From positions 1 through 64,000 of the forward strand of contig JALJCO010013636.1 of the NCBI GenBank assembly GCA_023101725.1: DNA of 64,000 bases. The letters are read 5' to 3'. The notes beneath the pieces were generated by a model. It searched no databases and was not told the DNA's origin. It saw only the letters and a list, made by a program, of their open reading frames with translations. Position numbers and translations under genes: made by a program. Shown in pieces: positions 10,941-22,903 of the stretch. Every line of letters begins with the position of its first letter. Position 1 is the first letter of the stretch. The DNA comes from Atherinomorus stipes. Taxonomy: Eukaryota > Chordata > Actinopteri > Atheriniformes > Atherinidae.

Positions 10941-12597
10941 GGGATTACTTTAAGTCCTTGCTATGTTTTATTTCCACAGTATACAGTAGTTACAACACAT
11001 CTGTTAGCCATGCAATGTTCCTCACAGTACTTTTATTTATTTCATTTCAAACCCGATAGCAGAGCCGTACTTATATGGATGTAATTCATGACAGTATTGA
11101 CATCAGTCTTGAATGCTTTTCACCACCAACTGCTTGTACAACTTCTCTTAGTAGAATGGGTGATATAGTGAAAATATCCATACATTATTGACTCTGTGCT
11201 AAATAAAGTGAAGACCATACCATCTCCAGTCAGCCCTGCCCTGCTGTTGACCTCTACCGCGTCATCATTGGCACTGGAAAAAGAAAATCTTTCACCTATA
11301 CACATGAGCCTTGATATAAATTTCATTTGTTGAGAAAGCCAGAAATTCTGCTCATGGGGATATTCCACTGTGTTCACACAGGATAATAAACTCATAGCTC
11401 TAGATAACGGGACATCTGGCAAAGTGGGGAGTTATTTTGTCCATTAGTGTAACAAGAGAACACATTGCTCACTAGGGAAGCACTACTGGTGGGTGCCAAA
11501 TCCTCTAATTAATTTAGAAAATTTCCATCAGAATGACAGTGTTCTGTACTAACTGGCAGATTGGACTTCACAGAAGAAAAACTGAGTTTGCTTAGAAATA
11601 TGAACACTGTGGTCAAAATTCACTGAAGGGCTGATTTCAACAGACGATATGTTTTAGGCTTGAGCTGGCTCTTTTATTTCCTCTGGCTTTGCTTGCTGTT
11701 TAATGCTCAGAGCTACACAAATCCCCTGATAAGTAGCAATGGAAGCCGTTTTATTCCTCAGCAGAGATTTATTTACTAAGTCATTTGGAAAATTAAGTAA
11801 AACTGTGTGTGTGCGTGTGTATGTGTGCGGAGGGAGGGACTGTTTTTGTTTGTTATGAGGCTGAAGGCTTTCGATGGAGGCAGGATTTCTGCTCTGCAGA
11901 TAATGGCTTCCTCCTTGGAGACAACACACAGCGCTATGCCAAACTCGGCTCGGTAAATGAAGGGTTTCATACAGAGAAGTGTTATCCTCCTGTAATGGAA
12001 ACAGAGCCACCCTACCAGTCAATAATGAATGAAACAGATAATAATGTAACCAAGTACATTATTCAAATGATCCCTCAGCAGCCAGAGCTGTGTGTAATGA
12101 TGCCTCCTATTTGACAGTCTATGAAACTGAAGCCGTTCATTCACAATGCTCATGAAATCCAGGGGCACATCACATGATTATGCATGCTTCTCATGTAACA
12201 GGGAAAGGACAAGGCCGCACCATCTGTATGGCTCATAAAAGTTTTTTATTTCTTTATTTTTCCTTATTGAGAAGCTGAATCACTTCATTCATACCGTCCT
12301 TACTGCAGCTTCCGTTTATTATTCTAAATCCACAGTAGACCAGTTCATCTCTAGCTTATATCAGGTAGATTTACATAAGAAAGGTCAACTTTAAGATGCA
12401 ACAAAATGTAATAATCTACTGTACATGCGTTTATTCTAAACTGTGTGGCTCAATAATTACACTTCATTTCATCATCCTCATGAGCAGGTGATTAGAGTGA
12501 GGGGATAGAATAGGACCATCCTGAAGCATAGATGCTGCACAAATGAGAAGACATAGGCAGATAGTTCAGACAAAGCTGACTGTCCTCTTAAGCCCCG
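10941..12597. other. Unique-looking stretch, no gene
   Basis: No repeats except a short GTGTGTGCGTGTGTATGTGT run at about 11803-11827. The part at 11640-12180 is high-complexity and free of recognisable transposon sequence. A plus-strand frame at 11809-12114 lacks any recognisable domain and begins in the GT run, so it is not called a gene. Confidence 0.4.
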
Positions 12598-12601
12598 TTT
12601 C

Positions 12602-13077
12602 CACCAGCGGGTCTGGGTCGGGTCGGGCCGGATCGGTCCACGTTTTTTTGCGTCTCCACAGATAAAAACTGGGACGGGTACCCTTATATCCGACCCGACC
12701 CGGCCTTCTTTTTTGGCACCCTTCGGTAAGGGTACTGATCTAACCGATCCGGACCAAAGAGGTGGAGCTAATACACAGCAATCAGCTGATTCATTGAAAA
12801 ATCCGCCACTTCCCGCGTGACCCCGCGTAAAAACAAAGCCGGGGTGACTCCTTTCTGTTTCTGTCACGTGTGGCGCGGTGTTTTGGTTAAACTGTGTTAC
12901 ATGGCGATGATGTCACACAATCACGTAGCAGCGCTGTCCAGCTAATTCTCCGCCTCCAGAATAAGGGTACAGGTTGCTGTGGGGACGCAGCGTGAAATCA
13001 ACACATCCGTACCCAAACCCACCCGATCCGGCCTGGCCCGGCCCGACCTGACCCAGACCCGCGGGTGGAAACGGGGC
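12602..13077. mobile_element. TTAA-flanked MITE with 45-50-bp inverted ends
   Basis: The left end GCCCCGTTTCCACCAGCGGG continues TCTGGGTCGGGTCGGGCCGG; the right end is its near-complement, ending CGGGTGGAAACGGGGC. TTAA stands immediately outside both ends (12598-12601 and 13078-13081), the duplication made by piggyBac and Kolobok enzymes. The 476-bp interior is GC-rich compared with its surroundings and has no transposase. GGTTAAACTGTGTTACATGG-type sequence in the middle is unremarkable. Class II and TTAA targeting are well supported; the superfamily is inferred. Confidence 0.88.
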
Positions 13078-13081
13078 TTAA

Positions 13082-14459
13082 GTGTAGGCGTTTAAATATA
13101 TTGTCCTGTATGCCACCAACAGTGTTTATATAAATTCTAGTCTCCTGATGATGCAGTAAATCAGTCAAACTGCTCCAATTAAAGATACTCCTACCTGTGA
13201 CTGTAAGGTCTGCATAATGATGAGAACATGGCTGTGGTACAGGTGAGTGGGCTGCTTGGGGGGGGAAGACAGATGACACAGCAGAAGCCAGTCTGCATCT
13301 CACAGGCTGACTGCATCATCCAGTTTGCCCACACACTGGTGGGGAAGAGTATGAGAACCAGCAGGGCAGATGGGACCAGAATTTGACTCATTTAAGGAGG
13401 CCTTGGACTTTCCAGTTGGCATTTAGCCCGTGAATTGAAGCGGAAAATAACACCTTCTAAATAATTAAATAAGGCTTCTTTTAATGAAAGATTCAGGCTT
13501 CGTGTCCTTCTACTAAATCTGGGGGCCTTGGCTGAGGATTAGGTTACTATGGCAGAGGCTCTCCACGTGCTGGTGAGTGATTTTGTGTACTATGAATATT
13601 ACTCACCCTCTTCTCGTTCTCTCACTCCCTCTGTCTTGCTTCCCACTTATCATCGGCTTCACTTCCTCCAGCAGATCTGAACTGCTTTATATGTGGCATA
13701 AAATGAGAAACTCTGTGATACTATCAACAAGACAGACAATAAAGGATTGACAATTTACATGTAAAAAACAACATGAGAGGACCGTAACATATGGGGCATA
13801 TTTTGTCGCAGCAGTGTAAACATGCTGTGGGCATGACAAGTATATCTTCAAAGCCAAAGATATGCATGCATCTGGAGATGACTGGTAAATAAGAATTATA
13901 CTGTCAGCACTGTGGGGGCTGAAAACCCATCAAACCATAACTTATCATGTTTTTCTAATTAGCCTTCTACACACTGCATTTCAGTGTCCTCGCCAGCAGT
14001 CAGAAATTATACCTCATTAATATTCTGCCATTACCCATACTTCTTGCATAATTTTTCACAAGCATTAATGCGACGAAACAACAAAAGACAGCAATTCATA
14101 GCAGCAAAGTCTGCAAGCTTTCTTGTTATTGCTAATAAACACTTTCCTTTATAGTGTTTCACAAGCATAATGTGATGTTACAAAGTCACTGCTGAACTGC
14201 TGCTAAACTTTTAAGGTGCAATCAAAGGGTTGCAGGCAGATAAAAATGAGGAAAATAAACAAAACTGAATGGTTTGCATCTAAATAGTCATTGTTAACTG
14301 ATTTTGCATTAGTTCAAAGTAGGTCTGGGCAATTAATTGAAAATGAAACGAAACCGACATTCAGAACAATTAATATATTTTATCTTGCTCATGTCAATTG
14401 GTCTAATAATTTCTTTTTGCAATATTTAGAAAAATTCATTAGATGACCAGTTTATAGTT
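13082..14459. other. Unannotated stretch
   Basis: No gene. At about 14322-14390, GGTCTGGGCAATTAATTGAA and following AATTAAT blocks resemble the start of a hAT-type fish MITE whose other end was not found. Confidence 0.4.
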
Positions 14460-15785
14460 AAAGTGCTGATGACACGTTTTTGACATTTTTTGACATGTTT
14501 TATCAAATTAAACGTTCTTCATGATGATCTATGTAACAGAAATAAGCGCAGCTGCACAGATGAGTTATTAGAAAACATCGCTGCTTTTTAGCACACCTGA
14601 CCAGACTGTGGCGCTGTGAGCCGAAACCGGACGTGACATCTGCCAGAGTCTTCGCAGCTTATTTAACATTGAAGTCAATGGCTTCATTGCGGTTTTTAAG
14701 TTCCTTTTCCAGTTTTACAGACAAACAGTAACGACTCAGCCTTCAAATTGTATTACCAGTTAATGGTTAAAAGCTCTTAAGTGCAGCGTTAGTTTATTTA
14801 GGTTTCCTACAGGTCGGAATTGGACTTACTGAGAAACAGTAGGAGCCCGTCTTTCCTGTCTACAGCATCTGTTTACTGGACCTGCAGCCACCAACGTGTT
14901 GAGACTTCTTACACAATATAACTGCGAAATGTCCATTGAAATGTTCTTTTTCAACCATCATTGCTTCATCACATCGGTCATACAGCTACTGATCGACAGA
15001 CAGCTTCGGCTCGGTTATGTGAGGATGTCTCCGGTCATCAGATCTCCTCCAGCTACTTCCAAAGATGCATCCTTCCCTCCATCCTCATCTTTTTAAACGG
15101 GAACTATTTAAAACTTCACTGGAACCATGTAAGTTGTTATCTTCTCATTTTTTAAAGGCTAATTATTTACCGCGGCTAGCTTGCGGATAGCCATTAGCTG
15201 CGAGCTAACGCAGGGAACGAGTGCCTCGTTTCTGTCAGGCCTGGCTCTATGTCAAACCTCTGCCGGTTCTTATCAGTTGTGGGTCTGCTTTTGTTGTTCC
15301 GAGTCACTCCTTACAGTTCTGGTTCCCTCGGTGTGGTCTTGCAGGCTTTTAGCTGAACCAGTGGATCTGGGGCAGGGAGACAGACTGTAGACAGTTGGCT
15401 ACAGTTCTACTCCGGTTCTAGCTTGTAAAATGTGATTTCCCTAAATTCCTCAGCATTATTACACTTTTCTGATCTGGCTTATGATCCCACCACACAAACC
15501 AATTCCAAACTAGCTGTTCTGGAGCATCTTTCATGATTTCCACAGCTTAGATTATACATGCAACTCAATGGGCGGACCACAACTCTGTATGTCGCTGACG
15601 ACACAACATGGCGGCTCGTTTCACGACTGAAAAGCTATTAGCCTTTAGCCAAGCCTCCTAAACATCGGATATTTACGTAAATACACATCTGATTAACTTG
15701 TAACTGCACAGAACTACTTATTATGTCTTGGTCTGTTGTTGTATGGCAAAGTTACTTGAAGATAAGGTCATGTCATCAACACTTT
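14460..15785. mobile_element. 1.3-kb non-autonomous DNA element with AAAGTGCTGATGACAC ends
   Basis: The left end AAAGTGCTGATGACAC (14460-14475) pairs with ATGTCATCAACACTTT (15770-15785), two mismatches in 16. Left flank TTAA overlaps the start (14458-14461); the right equivalent is TTGA, a one-base change from TTAA. Fish genomes carry several TTAA-targeting families that open TTAAAGTG, which fits. The interior contains no recognised transposase. Its short frames (for example 14896-15096) carry no known domain. Confidence 0.62.
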
Positions 15786-17066
15786 GAAGGATTACAGCGC
15801 AAGTTCCAGCTTTTTTTCCAGAAGTTCACCCCCTTTGGCGACAAGTGGAAGTGACGCTAATGTCACTTCCTAATGTCACATGCATGAGCTACTTTGACTG
15901 CCTTGGTCTCTAACGTTTAACCCACATATATTCAGTCTGAGCCCAGAGTTAGAGTCACAATGTCTACTGAAGTGATAGTTATAAATCTGCAAGTTATATA
16001 CGGTTTGATCGTTGAGTAAACTGACAAACTGTATGCTAACGGTAGCAACAGGCTAACGCTAGCTTGTAGTTCAAATATCTAAATTCACAGGCTGAGACCA
16101 CGATTGCCTTATAAAATTACCGCATCAACTAAATTTAACAAGTTGACAAGAGTGTATCTCTTCCCTGGGAACAGTCATATGGCTGATATGGCTGTCATAT
16201 TGGCACATTTCCATGCTAAAAACTTAGCATTGCAATATTATGCAATCTTATTTCGGTCGGTCATACATCACATTTACCTTGTTAGCAAGAAGAAAAACAA
16301 CTGCGGGTCTCGTTTTATTCCCAGAGCAGATCGGAGCTCCCTCAAATTTAAAAAAAAGAAAAAAAAAAAAGCTTTGTTGTTTACTCCCATCAAAACTTTT
16401 CTTCTTTGTCTTACTGGATCTGAGTTGGGGTTTGAGAGGCACCTGCTCTCCATCTTTTAGCAGCAGTTAGTGTTGTCTCAACTTGCGCGGACCTGCGGTG
16501 CACAACACCGGTGCAGGTGCAAGTGCAGCCAGACAAAGGAGTACGTTCAGCTCATTTCCCCCACAAGCGCCCTCTTGAGGTGTCATACCCAAATATCTCA
16601 TATTGAGCATTCAGAAACAGTATTACAGACCACTGCAGTGAAGAAAGGTCAGTTCATTGTACACATCAGGGAACTGTAAGAGCATGTGGAGGAAAGAAAA
16701 GAATAGTATTTAACATTTAAACTTGCACAATCTACCTTTAAACTGTGTGAATCCTTTCACTTATTGTAAAATCAATATTTTCTGCTTTCTATGATGAAAA
16801 TATTTTAAACAAATACTTAAGTAACTATGAGGACTAGAATAAAAACAATACTGAAATACTTGCCTTTTATTCTTATTCAGGGCAACGTGTTCAATTGATC
16901 GAGATTTCGAGGTGCCTGAGAGAAGATTAGAAATATGAAGGCGAATGTGGCATTTTCTCCTAAATTCCTTGTATGAACCTTTTAAAAATTTATTTGTTCT
17001 TATGAATGCTTCTTGCATGAGGCCCAATGTTCCCATGCTGTATTATGTTTTTTAAAAAAGCACACG
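15786..17066. other. Unresolved, probably repeat-derived
   Basis: It contains GCTAACGGTAGCAACAGGCT and GCTAACGCTAGC near 16034-16062, AAGTGACGCTAATGTCACTT near 15850, and an A-rich run at 16349-16371. The density of GCTAAC/GCTAGC and CpG-bearing words is typical of transposon interiors in fish, but I could not define ends. Confidence 0.4.
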
Positions 17067-17607
17067 TAGCTGCATTTACATGGACAAATAATTCATCTAC
17101 CTGATTGATTGATTCTCATCAGAGATTCCAGCTGTCGTGTTGACATGGAGGCTAAAAAAAGGTGATCTGATCAGTTCTATAAATTTGATGGACAGATTTA
17201 ATATTAATGTATTGTTTTTGACATTTTCTTTTTTTAGAAATGTATAATCTTTTGACCATCAAAATGCTCAATAATCCTTAACTCTTTCAGTTTCTATCAT
17301 AAACCTTCCATCAGCCACAGTTCTGTTCTGTTCAGCTTCCCCAGCTCTCCCAGAATCTGCTATGTCACGTAGCCCCCACGTGGTTCAAGCATGCCCGGAG
17401 ACAGTATAACACAGAAACAATCAAAATGAGTGCTCATTTTTTTTTCTGCTGATCTGATCGTATAAAGGTTTAAACAACCTCCCTCAATAAGATTGAAAAT
17501 TCTTTCCAATCAAGGCTGATCAGATCAGCTGACATGTTTACATGATGCATTTTTTTATTCTGATTTTGGTTCGATTGAATTAAAACTGCTCCATGTAAAT
17601 GCAGCTA
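17067..17607. mobile_element. MITE with TAGCTGCATTTACATGGA ends
   Basis: The 18-bp terminal sequence TAGCTGCATTTACATGGA (17067-17084) is repeated exactly in inverse orientation at 17590-17607. Farther in, GGTGATCTGATCAG (17161-17174) and CTGATCAGATCAGCTGA (17517-17533) form a second symmetrical pair. The 541-bp interior has no coding potential. No clear target duplication was found, so the superfamily is open. Confidence 0.85.
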
Positions 17608-18839
17608 ACGGGACAAATAACACCTAGAATGCATCAATGCTCCAGCTTCAAGGCCAGAATGTCTTATAAGTGCTGTGAATGAGGATACCACAATAACAAC
17701 AGCAACACAACAGAAAATTTAAGGTAATTCCAATTGGTTCAGAAAAACTTGAGTCATTCATGATTTTAAATCATGTTCTAAAAGTTGCCGGCGCATTACT
17801 GTAGTTATCTTTTCTATAAGAGACAACTCGCCCGTTAGCTAAAGTGCGCCACATTCTTCTTAAACGGACGGGTTTTGAGATTGTCCTCATTGCAGACTGT
17901 GGAAGAAAGCAGAAAGGCAAGCAGTCGCTGACAGCTGTTGGGCAGTCTGTCATTTGGGAGCCCAAGTACTTGCCAAGGCTGAAAGCTCTTAGAGATTACA
18001 TCTTGGAGCCATGATGTAGAGCAGAGAAGGCTGTCTGCAACAGTGGCATTACTGTGAACTTTGGACTCTTAGAAACTGATCCTGTTGCTTCTTTTAACGG
18101 GGTTGACTGGTGTGACAAGATAATTTGGTCTTGTTACAGCTGTTCCTTTGGGATCTATTGGCTTCATTTAGGCTACTTGCACAGAACTGCTCCACAGAGG
18201 ATATTTCCCCTCTGAGCCCTGGATCAGAGGGCCCAATCCTTAATTTAGTTACTTTTGTTAAATACAGTTTTTATGGCTGTTAAGTACTCCTCATGCAGTT
18301 TGACAAGTATTTTACATAGCCCTACTTATGCTAGATGTAATCAATGACTTGATCTCCCTTCTGAGATCCAAATCTAGCAAAGAATCACTTGAGCAATTCA
18401 TCTATTTAAAATGGCAGGAAATCAATGCATGCTTCTTTTATTAATAGATTTAGTATTTTAAAAGTGTATATTAATATAACATACTGTATGTTTCTTTGTA
18501 TTCCGATTTTTGTGTGGAAATCAGCACAGAGAAGAAAAGAGGCTTTACAAACAAAGCTGGGTATTATTTTATGAAAGAAGATGTTCTTTGACAAGATCTC
18601 ATCCTCAGTAGAGGTCAGATGTCTCGGGTCTGAGGCACTCGCCACTGATTGGATTATTCAGCTATTCAAGCAGAAGCCCTGCTTGGCACACAAATGAAAA
18701 AGTGAGAAAATTCAATGTGTTAGGCCGGATGAGATGCTAATAGAAAAGAAGAATTGCCCTCAGACAAAATTCAAAAGGGAAGCAATGCATAGAAGATATT
18801 TTGAGGCTGAGGGTGAAGCTGATGTCTAATGTCATCTTA
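17608..18839. other. Unannotated stretch
   Basis: No gene or repeat was recognised. Short frames on both strands lack domains. Confidence 0.4.
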
Positions 18840-19480
18840 GCTTTACTTTCGACAGAGAGCATGATAAGTTTTTATGTCCACGATCATAACAGCAACAATC
18901 TCCTTGTAGATGGGCGGCCAGCCCGCTGCTGCTTTACAAAGCCTGGCGTGCAGTAGCTCTTCCATCTCTTTTGTTTTACTCATTGTGGTGCGCTAACCTG
19001 ATCCTACCGCAAATATTTAATCCTACCAAAACTGATAATACCACTCAAATCTGCCAGAAAGTAGCTACCTTTAATTAGCCCATGTAAGCAGAGCCGTATT
19101 CACAGAGAGAGGAGCTGTTCCTCTCACTAAATTAGCTTGTCAATCACAGCACATTCCCAAGACTCTCTCATTTCCCTCTGCTGCTGATTAATGGCATGAG
19201 GCAAGTTTATCAATGTGCCATATGCGGAACACAATTCATTATGTTCATCTCCGCAATTCAGCAAAAAGCATTTCCTCTCTCACTCTTCATGACTGTCCAA
19301 AAGCACACACCACTGTAATGGTGCTTGTTAGTATGCGAATGCAAATATCAGTTTAGCGCACACCTATTTTCAAGCAGCATGTTGTGCGACAAGTATTCCC
19401 TCCAGGTTGACATGCATCATGGCAGAGGCACACCGGCCAGGGTGGCCATTAATCAAATCATCCACTACTAACAAGGCAAA
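18840..19480. other. Candidate non-coding regulatory block
   Basis: High-complexity sequence with no repeat signature and a density of homeodomain-type words: TTTAATTAGCC (19070-19080), TGTCAATCA (19138-19146, PBX/MEIS-like), CTGATTAATGG (19184-19194), and the octamer ATGCAAAT (19339-19346). This composition resembles vertebrate conserved non-coding elements near developmental genes. Conservation itself cannot be seen here, so this is an inference. Confidence 0.3.
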
Positions 19481-21141
19481 CTTTTTCTCGCCTCAATTAG
19501 CTTATAAGAGCCCAGAGACTCACAGCTGGCACATACACTATGTAATAACCTGAGGGTGGGTCCGTGCAAAATTGCTTTGAAAACATTGATTGAACTGCAT
19601 TTATTTGCCAATCTGCTGATTTTATGAAAACCTGAAGAGATGGAGGCTATAGAATATCTCTGTGTGCGATTATATTTCAATGACTGCAGTTAGGGGAGAG
19701 TTTTAGCTGCTATGGAAACTGTTGAGAATAACTGAGCTTTTCATAAAGCGTTTTACAAATGGGAATACCCTATGTTGCCCCAGTCTTATCAACTCCATCA
19801 GATGTCACTTCTAATTTGTCAAAATGTTCCATTAATTAAGCAAGGAAATGATTTTCTCCATCAGTTAAATGGGTGCCACATAAGATCCTGCAAGATTTAT
19901 TTATTTTCTTTTACCTCACATAAAATCCAGCTGTCAGATCACTTTATGAATTTGATACTGCTTCATCCACTTAATCGTATTATATGGAAAATTAAATGGA
20001 CAGCTCTGCACTCTGCATAAATAAAGCATAAGCTGTAAAAACACCAGAGTGCCCTCACAATGATATACACAGCTTTGCTTCAGGTAATAATACTTTATCT
20101 GGTGCACCAAGGCTTCAGTGTCTACTGATAGCTCATGCTACCTTTTATCCTTGTGTCGCAAACTTTATCTTGGCAGCTGTATGATGTTGTCTGAGAGAGA
20201 GCTCCCCAGTGAGTCCCTCATGCACAGAGAGGTGCGCCATGATAAAGAGATGAAAAGCTGGTACGAAGTGGAAGTGAAGTGGTGAACTTAATGTGCCTAA
20301 AAACTTCAGAGTGTTCGTCAAACCGGTTGACAGTCAAACATATAATGTAACTATGTTTGTATTTAGCTGCATAACATAGCACGTCATTATTATTTCATCC
20401 TCTTCAGGTGAGGAGATGATGAAAGCTGTTCATGTCTGAATGGCAACAACACTGAATTTGCATCAGGACCACAGCTGATGTGCTCTGTTCTACTAGCCCT
20501 CTGTAAATATTTCAATAGGTGTAATAATCATGTAATACTGGTGATTAAGCTGTTACTGTGTTGAAACTAAAGATTGCATGAAGGTTTGAGTACACCACGC
20601 TCACATCTCCCTCAGCTGCATCCAGGCCCCGCCTTTCTTTGTCTGATTTTAAGATTTCTTGTTTGGCCAAAGGATATCATTTCTTTAGAGCAGCAGTGCT
20701 TTTTTATTGTTTTCCACATCTGAAACACAAGACAAGTGCCCCTTGTTGTAATAAACACATGCCTTATAAATAAAAATGCATTCTTTATTTGCCCATGAAT
20801 CATTAATTCCTAATTCACTGTGCAAATATCAGCTTCTGAGCACGCTCTGCTCCAGATGTCTCCTTTGCTAGCCTGTCAGCAGTGACAGAGTTTCTATGGT
20901 TACGCAGAATCTCTTATGTTCACATGTGTGCTTGTACCTCTGTTTGAAAAATCAAGGTGTTAACCCAAGATGCTTTTTTTTAACGGTGACTTGATGTCTC
21001 AGTAATAAGCTTTGGATATTTCTCATAAGAATTGGAAGAACATGATCCTGTTGTCACCTGTGTGAGTGGGCGGCCTCAGAAGCCAACAACAAAAAATCTT
21101 AAACCATCGCTGTATTAAAGTGACCAGTAAAGCTTAAACAG

Positions 21142-21175
<34 letters not shown>

Positions 21176-21404
21176 GCATTTAGGTTTGGTTTTTTTTAAC
21201 ATAAATGCAGATGATCAACATGGGCAGGAGTGTGTACTCTTCTAATGAATGGAGCTCATGTTAGTGTTTCTCATATGCACTGTGGATTATTCAAATATTT
21301 ATTGATCACAAAATAGACAGAATTTGAAGCTATTTTTAAAATTTGAATCTTGACAGACAGACACATTGCGCATTGACAAGGTATCATAAATGCATATGAA
21401 AGAC
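19481..21404. other. Unannotated stretch with one poly-A run
   Basis: No gene was recognised. A run of 25 A lies at 21151-21175 without an identifiable retroelement body upstream. Confidence 0.4.
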
Positions 21405-21705
21405 AAAGAATTCATTCGTTCATTTCATACCGCTTCCAGTTCAGGGTTGTGTGGGAGCACATCCCAGCAATTATCAGGTGAGACGCAGGATGCACCCTGG
21501 ATCCTGGACGTGTCACCAGTCTGTTGCAGGGCCGACACAGAGAGACAAACAACCACTCGCCCACATTCTCTTCTAGGGAAAATTTAGAGTGACCGATTAA
21601 CCTAGCATGCATGTCTTTGGATGGTGGGAGGAGGCCAGAGTACCTGGAGAGAACCCACTCACGCCCATGCACGCGAAGGAGGACAGAGCCTGACTAGGGT
21701 CAAGA
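21405..21705 (-). mobile_element. Truncated retroelement 3' region with ATTCATTCGTTCATT-type tail
   Basis: Read on the plus strand: TTCATTCGTTCATTTCATAC, CGCTTCCAGTTCAGGG, GACGCAGGATGCACCCTGG, GTCACCAGTCTGTTGCAGGG, AATTTAGAGTGACCGATTAA, GCATGTCTTTGGATGGTGGG, AGTACCTGGAGAGAACCCAC. This series is the 3' end of a very common fish RTE-like retrotransposon, in reverse orientation, where the (TTCA)n stretch is the tail. It is cut off at its 5' side near 21705. The family name is from memory of the motif set. Confidence 0.65.
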
Positions 21706-21899
21706 TACTGTATTTATGGGTTTACTGTTCACTAGTGATTTAATTGTTCTGATATTATGTTGGAATACAGTCATTGGTTACTGACATTATGATTATTTTG
21801 TTGCTTATTTAAATATTTAAATTTTTATTTAGAAAAGATGAACGGTAAAGTGAGATTAACTGACCAATAATGTGAAATGGAGAGGGGGTGAGATTTTGT

Positions 21900-22058
21900 T
21901 ATAAGTGTTTACTTCTACCCACTCCTTTTTGGACTTATATTTGGGTTTAATTGCTTGCTATAGTTAATTGTTGATCCCTGTTTGACAGGGTATGTTTTAT
22001 ATTTTGTATTGTATTGTCCAAAATAAACTAATGAATTGAAAGAAAAAAAAAAAAAAAA
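21900..22058 (+). mobile_element. Retroelement 3' end with poly-A
   Basis: GTTTACTTCTACCCACTCCT, then TTGTATTGTATTGTCCAAAATAA-type sequence and an AATAAA-like AAATAAAC signal end in a run of 16 A (22043-22058). This is the usual 3' terminus of a LINE copy inserted on the plus strand. The 5' limit is unclear, and similar AT-rich sequence extends left to about 21720. Confidence 0.55.
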
Positions 22059-22268
22059 TGTTTTCAGAGGCGAAACATGCAAACTGTGTCTGAGGGACGG
22101 ATGCTGCTTTTCCCGGATATGAGCAGTATCGCTGTAAGTTTTTCAAAGCACAATAATCACGGTTTTACAATAATTAAAATCTGAAAAGGTAATAAAAATT
22201 GCCTGGGAATTTTATCCCGATTTACCTTTTTATCAATTATTGTTACATTTCTAGTACACACATACAGT

Positions 22269-22318
22269 ATTCATTCATTCATTCATTCATTCATTCATTC
22301 ATTCATTCATCTATTCAT
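22269..22318. repeat. (ATTC)n microsatellite
   Basis: About eleven tandem ATTC units followed by one imperfect unit. Confidence 0.95.
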
Positions 22319-22418
22319 GCAGTTCTCAGTACTTTTGTCTTGGGGAGAAATAAAACAAACAGATTCCACCTAGTGAACAAATTTAAAGCAGATTTTATAC
22401 AAGATTAGGATTAATTTA

Positions 22419-22903
22419 GGCTGCACAATGTATCGTTTGAGTGTCTTGTGCACAATAGACCCATGCACCTTGCAATGCAGTAGGAAAATGAACTTACAGC
22501 ATTGTGTTCTCATCTAATTTCAAGGGTACCTGACACCCACTGTGCACAGCGACCCACCAATCACCATATCAATGAGTTTGCCAAAGCGCAAACTGTTGTG
22601 CTTAAACACTATTCACATTTGTACATTATAAAATACACAGGTACTCAGGTATTAGCACAATACAAACAAGTGATAAAAGATAATAAAAAAGAATAACTTG
22701 AATACAGACAAAAATCATACGACATTCACAAAGAGGTAAGATCAGTGCAGGGTAATTGTAAACAGGACGGCAGGAATACAGCAAAACTTTAAGTGCGCTT
22801 TTAGTCATCTGCTGAAAATTCTTGTATTTTTTCGTACTGTAATATATATCCCAGCGTAAGAAAGACATCGCAATGCCAGTTTTTTCAAACTTTGTGCAGC
22901 CCT
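22419..22903. mobile_element. hAT-type MITE with AGGGCTGCACAA ends
   Basis: The left end AGGCTGCACAATGTATCG (one G lost) and right end, read inversely, AGGGCTGCACAAAGTTTGAA, then AAAACTGGCATTGCGATGTC. The right end matches the well-known fish family that opens AGGGCTGCAC and continues with CATTGCGAT. TAAT-type bases flank both sides (TTAATTT left, AATTAAG right) but are not an exact 8-bp duplication. No transposase in the 485 bp. Confidence 0.75.

Noticed and set aside
11809..12114. 101-codon plus-strand frame
   Set aside because: It begins in a GT-rich run, has no known domain, and shows no splice-site or codon signal that would support an exon.
12478..12867. 129-codon minus-strand frame
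   Set aside because: It runs through the GC-rich terminal repeat of the TTAA-flanked MITE; arginine/glycine/proline bias is due to base composition.
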